Shown here in pieces: positions 1 to 6,566 of a stretch of 10,340 bases of DNA (positions are counted from its first letter, which is position 1; each line of letters begins with the position of its first letter). Made by a program: the position numbers and the translations under genes. The stretch is taken from positions 1 to 10,340 of the forward strand of contig JAEDLO010000059.1 in assembly GCA_016295245.1 (NCBI GenBank), given 5' to 3'. The DNA comes from Bacteroidales bacterium (lineage in GTDB: Bacteria; Bacteroidota; Bacteroidia; Bacteroidales; UBA932). The notes under the pieces were generated by a model. It was not told where the DNA came from and did not search any database. It saw nothing but the letters and a program-made list of their open reading frames with translations.

Positions 1-394
1 AAGTCAAATCGAGGGAGTAGGTGAAGTTTATGCTGCAAAGCTTGAGGCTGCAGGCATCAAGACAACTGACGATCTTCTCGCAAAGTGCGCCTGCCCTAAG
101 GGCCGCGCCGCAGTTGAAGAGGAAACAGGCATCAACCACAAGCTTATTCTCAAGTGGACCAACCACGCTGACCTTATGCGCATCAACGGCATCGCCGGCC
201 AGTTCGCAGAGCTTCTCGAGGCCGCAGGCGTTGATACCGTCAAGGAGTTCCGTCATCGTGTAGCCGCCAATCTTCAGCCTAAGCTTGTCGAAATCAACGA
301 TGCAAAGGGCCTTTGCAACAGGGTACCTGCAGTGTCTGAACTCGAGAAAATGATTGACCAGGCAAAAGAGCTTGAGATTGTAGTCAGCTACTAG
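1..394 (+). CDS. DUF4332 domain-containing protein, 5' end missing
   Basis: Reading from base 2, the frame is open from the window edge to a TAG at 392-394, giving about 130 residues; the true start lies outside the window. The protein has two helix-hairpin-helix-like units, seen as IEGVGEVYAAKLEAAGIKT near the start and INGIAGQFAELLEAAGVDTV in the middle. A tail with RVPAVSELEKMIDQAKEL follows. This arrangement is typical of DUF4332 proteins, which are usually about 130-140 residues in Bacteroidota, so probably only about five to ten residues are missing. Helix-hairpin-helix units usually bind DNA without sequence specificity, but the role of this family is not established and I do not assign one. 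A strong terminator closes the gene, so it is probably not co-transcribed with the addB-like gene downstream. No frame damage is seen in the visible part. Confidence 0.85.
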   Translation, partial: SQIEGVGEVYAAKLEAAGIKTTDDLLAKCACPKGRAAVEEETGINHKLILKWTNHADLMRINGIAGQFAELLEAAGVDTVKEFRHRVAANLQPKLVEINDAKGLCNRVPAVSELEKMIDQAKELEIVVSY

Positions 395-415
395 CAAGAA
401 AAATCAAATGTTTTC

Positions 416-447
416 ACGGGGAGACTGCAAAAGTCACCCCGTTTTTT
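416..447 (+). terminator. Intrinsic terminator after the DUF4332 gene
   Basis: An inverted repeat pairs ACGGGG (416-421) with CCCCGT (437-442). It continues, after a single A-A mismatch, with GACT/AGTC around a five-base loop GCAAA. Six T residues (442-447) follow directly. A GC-rich stem followed by a T-run is the classic rho-independent form. It lies 22 bases after the DUF4332 stop and ends only 13 bases before the addB-like start. Confidence 0.88.
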
Positions 448-449
448 CG

Positions 450-457
450 TATATTGG
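450..457 (+). promoter_or_regulatory. Possible -7 element for the addB-addA operon
   Basis: TATATTGG matches seven of eight positions of a Bacteroidota -7 element (TAnnTTTG, with TTTG read here as TTGG). It sits just three bases before the ATG at 461, so transcription from it would give an almost leaderless message. I see no matching -33 element: the expected place falls in the terminator hairpin. Read-through past the terminator is the alternative source of transcripts. Confidence 0.22.
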
Positions 458-460
458 ACT

Positions 461-1402
461 ATGAAAGCATTTTTACGCCAGGTCGTCGACCACTATCTGG
501 ATGAGCCGTATGGAATGGACGGGCTCGTCTTTGTATTCCCTAACCGCCGGTCGATAGCCTTCTTCAAGAAATATATCAAGGATGCCCTTGCCGAAAGGGG
601 CTCCGGCAAGCCCGTGCTCGCACCTGTCCTGCTGCCTGTCAATGAGTTCTTCGAAAAACTCTCGGGTGAAACGTCAGCCGACCGCATCAGCCTTCTGCTG
701 GAGCTTTATGACTGCTACACCAAACTGTACAAGAAGGCTGAGTCCCTGGATGACTTCATCTACTGGGGTGACGTGATTCTGAGTGATTTCAATGACATAG
801 ACAAGTATATGGTTAATGCCCGCGGGCTTTACACCAACCTCAAAGACTACCGTTCCATCGAGGCAAACTATGACTTTCTGACGGACCGTCAGAAGGAGGC
901 CATTGAGCGCCTTGTGGACCACTTCCGCCAGCCTTCGCAGGAGGAACAGGCGCGCGGCCGCGACGCCCAGGGCAACTTCTACCTGCTCTGGCAGCTGCTT
1001 TACCCTCTGTACGAAAGCTTCCGCGAGCGCCTCAGGAGCGAGGGCCAGGGCTATGAGGGTATGATATATCGCGATCTTGCGGAGCGCGAAGGCGACTTTC
1101 TGCCGCTGCTCCAGCAACTTGACCCTATGTTCAAGGGCTGCGTCTTTGTGGGGCTGAACGCCTTGAGCCGCAGTGAGGCGACAGTGATGGAAAAGCTTGG
1201 AAGAGAGGGACTTGCGCAGTATTGCTGGGATTATAGTGAGGCAAGAAGTCTGTCGCCTCGCTCTTTGTCAGCGAAAACCTCAAACGCTTCCCCCAGGCCT
1301 TCCAGCCCCAAATCGGAGGCGTTGCGCTTCCTTCGAAAGACGGCAATGCCCGCTTCCACTTTGTCGGCGTGCCTTCCGCAACCGGGCAGGCGCGCATCTT
1401 GA
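461..1402 (+). CDS. AddB-like nuclease/helicase subunit, N-terminal fragment (frameshifted)
   Basis: This is the N-terminal third of an AddB-type subunit of the AddAB double-strand-break repair complex. The start at 461 is favoured because MKAFLRQVV followed about 15 residues later by VFVFPNRRSIAFF is how Bacteroidota AddB proteins usually begin. The VFPNRR segment takes the place of a Walker A loop, which this branch of AddB lacks. Coding is convincing as far as the FVGLNALSRSEA and QYCWDYSE region, near residue 260. After that the frame runs into a Ser/Pro/Arg-rich stretch that resembles no AddB, and it stops at 1402. The matching protein sequence continues in the next frame (SLFVSENLKRFPQAFQPQ), so the last 50 or so residues of this fragment are a frameshift artefact. 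No slippery heptamer of the X XXY YYZ type is seen at the junction, so programmed slippage is unlikely. Confidence 0.75.
   Translation: MKAFLRQVVDHYLDEPYGMDGLVFVFPNRRSIAFFKKYIKDALAERGSGKPVLAPVLLPVNEFFEKLSGETSADRISLLLELYDCYTKLYKKAESLDDFIYWGDVILSDFNDIDKYMVNARGLYTNLKDYRSIEANYDFLTDRQKEAIERLVDHFRQPSQEEQARGRDAQGNFYLLWQLLYPLYESFRERLRSEGQGYEGMIYRDLAEREGDFLPLLQQLDPMFKGCVFVGLNALSRSEATVMEKLGREGLAQYCWDYSEARSLSPRSLSAKTSNASPRPSSPKSEALRFLRKTAMPASTLSACLPQPGRRAS
1240..1262 (+). other. Frameshift junction in the addB-like gene
   Basis: The upstream frame reads WDYSEA up to about base 1243. The downstream frame is closed by TAG and TGA at 1234-1239 and open from 1240, reading GKKSVASLFVSENL. One missing base near 1241-1242 would join them as WDYSE-x-KKSVASLF, which fits the family pattern of WDY, a short variable stretch, then SLF. 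A longer loss (one base plus a multiple of three) is also possible because the spacer looks short. Confidence 0.8.
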
Positions 1403-3402
1403 GGCAGATCCTCTCGCGCGTGAGCAGCGAAGAGCGGGGCCTCGACTTCTCCATTGTCCTGCCTGACGAGAGCTTCCTGATGTCCACGCTCAGCTGCATC
1501 CCTGAGGAGGTGGACGCCGTCAACGTGACTATGGGCTACCCCCTCGCCGCAAGCGAGTGGAATGCGATGATGCGCTCCATCCTCGCCGCCCAGCTGAGTG
1601 TGCGCAAGGGCGAGGCCTTCTACCGCCGTGCCGTTTACGAAGTCTTCTCGAACTCCATCTTCAAGGCCGTCCTGAGTAAAGAGGAGGCCGACCTGTGCGG
1701 GCAGATTCGCAAGGAGCAGAAGATTTACATCCCTTCGGGCGACTTCGCCTCGGGGGAGCTGACCGCGCTGGTGTTCACGCCCGCGATGGAGAGCCTCACG
1801 GCGCTCGACCCGGAGGGGAATGCAAGCCGTTGCGCGCGCCTCGCCGAGTACCTCAAGGCGGTCTGCCACAGCATTGCGCGCAGGCTCAATCCTGAAACCG
1901 ACAGCCTCCAGCTGGAGTGCGCGCTTAAATACTACAGCTGCGTCAACCGCCTCGCCGCGCTGCGCCTGCCCATACTCCCGAAGACCTTCATTCACCTCGT
2001 GGAGCAGCTCGTGGCGGGGATGAGCGTGCCGTTCGAGGGCGAGCCTCTCGGCGGAATGCAGCTGATGGGCCCGCTGGAAACCAGGGCGCTCGACTTCAAG
2101 CACATAGTCATCCTCAATGCCAACGAAGGCGTCTTCCCGCGCCGCAGTGCGGGTTCGTCCTTCATCCCTCCGGAGCTGCGCCGCGCCTTCGAATTGCCGA
2201 CTTACGAGTACAAGGACGGTGTCTGGGCATACTATTTCTACCGTATGGTCGCGCGAGCCGAGGACGTATGGATGGTGTACGATTCGCGCCAGGAGGCGAG
2301 CGGAGGCGGGGAGCCGAGCCGCTTCATCAGCCAGCTCAAGTATATGTACGGACAGCAATGCAGCTACGAAGAGCTCGTGGCTGATTCACAGTTGTGCGAC
2401 ACCTCAGTGCCCGACGAGATTCCCAAGACAGCGGAGGACATAGACCTGATCTTCTCCAAGCCGTTCTCTGCCAGCAAGATACAGAGCTACGTCAAATGTC
2501 CGGCCAAGTTCTACTACCAGGTCGTCTGCGGCCTCAAGGACGAGGACGAACTCAGCGACAACCTTGACGCAAGGCTCCTTGGCGACCTCTGTCACCACAC
2601 CCTCTGCCTGGCCTACACCAACCCTCAGGCCCTCGAGGGTACAGAGGACTTCGAGACCCTCACGAGAAAATTTGAATTTAAGCCTCACGATATTACGGCT
2701 GAGTATCTCGACAGCCTGCTCTCTGAGGCGGGAAAGCAGCTGCTGCGCAAGAGGATCAATGCCGAAATCTGCTGCCTGCTGCGCTGCCCGGAGGTAAGCG
2801 GGCGCAACCTCGTCTATGCCGAGGTGGCCCTCGAATACATCGCAAAGGTTCTGGAGACGGACAGGAAGAAACTCCTCTCGCGTGCTTCCTTCCGTATCGT
2901 CGCCCTCGAAATGCCTTGCAATTGTCAGATTTGCGGCGAGAACTTCACCGGCTTCATCGACAGGCTCGATATGTTTGAGGACGGAGTCCTGAGAGTCGTC
3001 GATTACAAGACCGGAAAAGACAGCCAGCTTGCCCTGGCAGCCGAAAACAGCCCCGAAAAGTTCTTCGACGACAGCGGCAAATCTTCCGACTACAAGACTG
3101 CATTCCAGTTTTTCGTCTATGACAGGATGCTCGAACAGCAGTCTCTAAAGGATGGACCTGAGTTCAGCGAAGTTCGCAATGCGATGTACTCGATGAAGGA
3201 CATTTTTACCGAAGAGATTGTGGATAATCCTGAGATTCAAATAGTTAATGATGGAATGAAGGAGAAGCTGACAAAAATCTTCGAAGAACTGAGGAACCCT
3301 GAAAAGGGTTTCGTCAGGAACACTCACGTGTACAAACAGTGCGATTATTGCAACTTTATCAACATCTGCGGCAACACCGCGAAGCAGGAGGATAAGCTAT
3401 GA
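1369..3402 (+). CDS. AddB-like subunit, C-terminal part with PD-(D/E)XK nuclease and Fe-S cysteines
   Basis: This is the larger part of the same broken gene. The first ATG in this frame is 1369, but homologous sequence begins at about 1240, so 1369 is not a natural start. The middle carries GPLETRALDFKHIVILNANE, a conserved AddB helicase-like segment, and a further stretch with FIPPELRRAF. The nuclease domain begins with FSASKIQSYVKCPAKFYYQ and has a histidine motif (LLGDLCHHTLC). The catalytic segments GFIDRLD and VVDYKTG are at about 2950-3015. Four cysteines are placed to hold a 4Fe-4S cluster: one in KCPAKFYY (2497-2499) and three in the C-terminal C-x2-C-x5-C (3340-3369). With the frame restored, the whole protein would be about 980 residues, normal for the family. 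In the AddAB complex this nuclease cuts one of the two unwound strands at DNA ends, preparing them for RecA. If the frameshift is real, this fragment would need its own start and is probably not functional. Confidence 0.8.
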   Translation: MPSATGQARILRQILSRVSSEERGLDFSIVLPDESFLMSTLSCIPEEVDAVNVTMGYPLAASEWNAMMRSILAAQLSVRKGEAFYRRAVYEVFSNSIFKAVLSKEEADLCGQIRKEQKIYIPSGDFASGELTALVFTPAMESLTALDPEGNASRCARLAEYLKAVCHSIARRLNPETDSLQLECALKYYSCVNRLAALRLPILPKTFIHLVEQLVAGMSVPFEGEPLGGMQLMGPLETRALDFKHIVILNANEGVFPRRSAGSSFIPPELRRAFELPTYEYKDGVWAYYFYRMVARAEDVWMVYDSRQEASGGGEPSRFISQLKYMYGQQCSYEELVADSQLCDTSVPDEIPKTAEDIDLIFSKPFSASKIQSYVKCPAKFYYQVVCGLKDEDELSDNLDARLLGDLCHHTLCLAYTNPQALEGTEDFETLTRKFEFKPHDITAEYLDSLLSEAGKQLLRKRINAEICCLLRCPEVSGRNLVYAEVALEYIAKVLETDRKKLLSRASFRIVALEMPCNCQICGENFTGFIDRLDMFEDGVLRVVDYKTGKDSQLALAAENSPEKFFDDSGKSSDYKTAFQFFVYDRMLEQQSLKDGPEFSEVRNAMYSMKDIFTEEIVDNPEIQIVNDGMKEKLTKIFEELRNPEKGFVRNTHVYKQCDYCNFINICGNTAKQEDKL

Positions 3403-6400
3403 TTGAAATACACAACAAAGGCGGAATCGAAATAATGAAGGCTTCGGCCGGTTCCGGAAAAACCTTCTCCCTTACCAGGGAGTATATCCGGCTCCTGCTC
3501 TCGCATCGCGACGACCAGTACCCCGCCCACAGCAAGATACTCGCAGTGACCTTCACCAACAAGGCTACGGCCGAGATGAAGGCGCGCATCATCAGCGAAC
3601 TGAATGTCCTTTCAGAAAATCCTTCAAATTCAGGCTACAGGGATTATCTGATGGAATGCTGCTCCTTCGGGTCCGAACAGCAGCTCCAGAAGGCATCCAG
3701 AAAGGCCCTTGATGCAATTCTTGACGACTACAGCTCGTTCTCCGTCAGCACGATTGACTCATTCTTCCAGCAGACCTTGCGTGCCTTCTCGCGGGAGATA
3801 GGCCAGTTTGCCGATTACAAGATCGAACTTGAGAAAGACCCTCTTGTAAGCGAGTCGGTGGACAGGGTGCTGGATGCGCTCTCGAACGGAAACGGAGACC
3901 TGCTTGAATGGCTCAAGAACAAAACCATCGAAAGTATCAAGCTTGGAAAAAGGCAAAGTCTCGAATCGGATATACAACTCTTCGCAAAAGGTTATCTGTC
4001 ACCTTCTTACATCGCCCATCTGAAAGAATGCGGAGTGGATTTGGAGGAGGTTTTCTCCGACGAAAACATCAAGAAACTGGACGAGATTTGCCGGGAAGAG
4101 CAGAGGAATTACAATGAGGGTATAGTGGCTGCGGCAACGGAACTCAAAGACTTGATTGACAGCTTTTCGTTCAGTTCTGAGGCCTCTGCCACCATAGTAA
4201 GGCAAATTGATGACATCATTTCCAGGAAGAAGGAACTCACGGATATAAATAAATGCTTGTCTTCTGCGACTTGGAAAAAGGCTTACGAAGACCCGTCAAA
4301 AGTATTCAAGGCCAAGGCGGCAAGGCAGCTCGGCGAGTCGGACAAGTCCGCTCTGGGAGAGAAACTTGCGGCTCTTAGGCAGTATTCGGGCACAAGATAC
4401 AAGTTCCGTCGCTCGGTTGATCTAATCTGGAGCCAGGTCTATGTTCTCAAACTTGCGGGAGCGCTGCGAAGCGAGTTCAATCAGCTTCTCAAGGAGAAGA
4501 ACGTGCTGAGCATAGACGACACTAATAATATTTTGAGCGAGATTATCGCCGGCTCCGACGTGCCTTTCATTTACGAAAAGACAGGCAACCGCTACAAGCA
4601 TTTCCTGCTCGACGAGTTCCAGGACACCAACCGCATCCAGTGGGACAACTTCAAGCCGCTCATCTCCAACAGCGTTGCCGAAGGCTGCTACAATCTGGTA
4701 GTGGGCGATGTCAAACAGAGCATCTACCGCTGGAGGGATGCCGACTGGCACATCCTCTCCGAGAATATCGGCGAAGAATTCAAGGGCAGCATCTTTGATA
4801 ATCCGCTCAAGGAAAATTACCGAAGCGCGCCGGAGATAGTCAATTTCAACAATGACTTCTATAAGTTTATCTCCGAAAAAATGTCTGAAATTGAGGGCTT
4901 TGCGGAAATTAAAACCCTCTACTCCGACGTTTCCCAGATTTGCAAGAAAGAAGATTTGAAAGGGGAGGTGCGAATAAGTGCCTGCTCGGCAGAAGAACTT
5001 GTGAACAGGACAGTCACGGCTGTCAGGGAGGCCCTGGGCAAGGGCTTCCGCTACAAAGACATAGGCATTCTGGTCAGGACAAATTCCGAGGGCTCACAAA
5101 TGGCAACGGGACTTATCCAGGCCGGTATCCCCGTGATTACCAATGATTCCCTGAATATTTCCAGCTCCATTGCGGTGCGCAAGGTGGTATCCGCACTGAA
5201 CAAAATCGACAATCCTTCCGATCTGACAGGCTGCTTCCTTGCCCAGGGTATGGATATCGAAAAGGCCGCCGCTTCGCGCTGCCTCGTGGAGATGGCCGAG
5301 TGCCTCTTCTCGCAGCTGGATGGCGAAAGGCTCAAGGAGGAAACCCTGTACATCCTGGCCTTCATAGACCTGCTGAGGGACTATTCCGCCAACAATGGGG
5401 ACTCCCTTCACGGCTTCCTTCAGTACTGGAAGGAGAGTTGTATGGGAAAGAGCATAGCCTCGCCAAGCGACAGCGACGCCGTGACGGTAATTACCATCCA
5501 CAAGTGCAAGGGCCTGGCCTATCCTTGCGTAATCCACCCTATCCGCAAGGACAACAGCCTCTATCGCTCAAAGGGAGTCAAGAGTTGGGAGATGCCGCAA
5601 ACGGAAGGCACGCCGCTGGAGCAATGCAGCAATGCCCTTTATAACGTAAACCTTTCGGGCGAGTCAGAAAACACCCTTTTTGAGGAGAACTACCGCAGGG
5701 AACTCAAGCTCTCCTATATCGACGAGTTGAACACCTTATACGTAGCCACCACCAGGGCGCGCTCTTTCCTTCATCTTATCTGCCCTTTAAGCAAAAAGCA
5801 GAAATCATTGATTCCAGACGTTCCGGATGCCGGAAAGGACTTGGGAAGTCTTGCAAAGTGCCTGTCTCTCTACCTTGCAAATTGCGACAAGTTCACCAAA
5901 CTGGAGTCCGATGAGGCGGAAGGGGAGCATGATGAGGTTTTTGAAGAATACTCTTACGGCGAGCTGAGTGAATACCTGCCGAAGATTGAGCCTTCGATGA
6001 AAAAGATTCCTCTCGAGTTCACCGGGCGCAATCCGGACGCCGAGCTGCGTGCCCGCATCAGGATATCCAATGACGCTTCGGATTTCTTCCACTTCGAGGA
6101 GGGCGAACATTCGCCCAGAAAGAAGGGAACAGTCTATCATTCAATACTCCAGAACACCCTCAGCGCCGAGGGCCTGCAGGTGGGTGTGGACAGCGCGGTC
6201 AAGTCCGGCCTGCTGGATGAGGCGGAGCGCGAAAGTACGATTAAGATGCTTCAGGCTGCCCTTCAGAGCGTAGCCGAGCGCCACTGGTTCGAGCCTTCGG
6301 GCAAGGGGCGCAGAGTCATCGACGAGCGCGATATCATCACCGCCGGACGCTCTTCAAACAAGCGTCCCGACAGGGTCATCGTCACTGCGGACGGTGTGGA

Positions 6401-6566
6401 GATAATTGACTACAAGTTCGGAAATCCCGAGCCTTCCCACAGGCGCCAGGTCGAGAGTTATATGAACCTCTACAGGGCTATGGGCTACAAAAACGTCAAG
6501 GGCTTCATCTGGTATGTTTCCCAAGGCGAGATTCAAGAAGTGAACGCAGACGCTGTCTTATTTTGA
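3399..6566 (+). CDS. addA: AddA-like UvrD-family helicase with C-terminal PD-(D/E)XK nuclease
   Basis: This 1055-residue protein is the motor subunit of an AddAB (RecBCD-like) helicase-nuclease that processes double-strand breaks for homologous recombination. All superfamily 1 helicase motifs are visible: Walker A ASAGSGKT (15-22), motif Ia VTFTNKATAEMK (about 51-62), Walker B LLDEFQDT (403-410), motif III GDVKQSIYRWRDAD (436-449), motif IV NYRSAPEI (about 473), motif V TIHKCKGLAYP (699-709) and motif VI LYVATTRAR (780-788). The C-terminal nuclease has GTVYHSIL (910-917), RPDRVI (989-994) and the catalytic DYKFG (1004-1008), followed by a QVESYMNLYRAMGY helix. The ATG overlaps the addB TGA by four bases (ATGA), pointing to translational coupling. 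AGGAGG at 3386-3391, seven bases before the ATG, also resembles a Shine-Dalgarno site. No stops or frame breaks are seen. The last 62 bases overlap the transporter gene on the other strand. Function is inferred from family; AddA rather than a single-chain RecB-like protein is supported by the AddB neighbour. Confidence 0.93.
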   Translation: MIEIHNKGGIEIMKASAGSGKTFSLTREYIRLLLSHRDDQYPAHSKILAVTFTNKATAEMKARIISELNVLSENPSNSGYRDYLMECCSFGSEQQLQKASRKALDAILDDYSSFSVSTIDSFFQQTLRAFSREIGQFADYKIELEKDPLVSESVDRVLDALSNGNGDLLEWLKNKTIESIKLGKRQSLESDIQLFAKGYLSPSYIAHLKECGVDLEEVFSDENIKKLDEICREEQRNYNEGIVAAATELKDLIDSFSFSSEASATIVRQIDDIISRKKELTDINKCLSSATWKKAYEDPSKVFKAKAARQLGESDKSALGEKLAALRQYSGTRYKFRRSVDLIWSQVYVLKLAGALRSEFNQLLKEKNVLSIDDTNNILSEIIAGSDVPFIYEKTGNRYKHFLLDEFQDTNRIQWDNFKPLISNSVAEGCYNLVVGDVKQSIYRWRDADWHILSENIGEEFKGSIFDNPLKENYRSAPEIVNFNNDFYKFISEKMSEIEGFAEIKTLYSDVSQICKKEDLKGEVRISACSAEELVNRTVTAVREALGKGFRYKDIGILVRTNSEGSQMATGLIQAGIPVITNDSLNISSSIAVRKVVSALNKIDNPSDLTGCFLAQGMDIEKAAASRCLVEMAECLFSQLDGERLKEETLYILAFIDLLRDYSANNGDSLHGFLQYWKESCMGKSIASPSDSDAVTVITIHKCKGLAYPCVIHPIRKDNSLYRSKGVKSWEMPQTEGTPLEQCSNALYNVNLSGESENTLFEENYRRELKLSYIDELNTLYVATTRARSFLHLICPLSKKQKSLIPDVPDAGKDLGSLAKCLSLYLANCDKFTKLESDEAEGEHDEVFEEYSYGELSEYLPKIEPSMKKIPLEFTGRNPDAELRARIRISNDASDFFHFEEGEHSPRKKGTVYHSILQNTLSAEGLQVGVDSAVKSGLLDEAERESTIKMLQAALQSVAERHWFEPSGKGRRVIDERDIITAGRSSNKRPDRVIVTADGVEIIDYKFGNPEPSHRRQVESYMNLYRAMGYKNVKGFIWYVSQGEIQEVNADAVLF

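Noticed and set aside
1228..1262. Programmed ribosomal frameshifting as the explanation for the split addB-like gene
   Set aside because: No X XXY YYZ slippery heptamer is present at the junction, I see no stimulatory hairpin just downstream, and AddB is not known to be made this way.
1231..2358. A 375-residue open frame on the minus strand, antisense to the addB-like gene
   Set aside because: It mirrors the codon bias of a GC-rich coding stretch. Its translation is rich in Arg, Ala, Leu, His and Glu with no recognisable motif, while the plus strand encodes clear AddB segments.
461..6566. A helicase plus nuclease pair that might be an anti-phage defence system
   Set aside because: The motif order in both proteins, the Fe-S cysteines in the first and the gene order match the housekeeping AddB-AddA repair pair; nothing nearby suggests a defence island.
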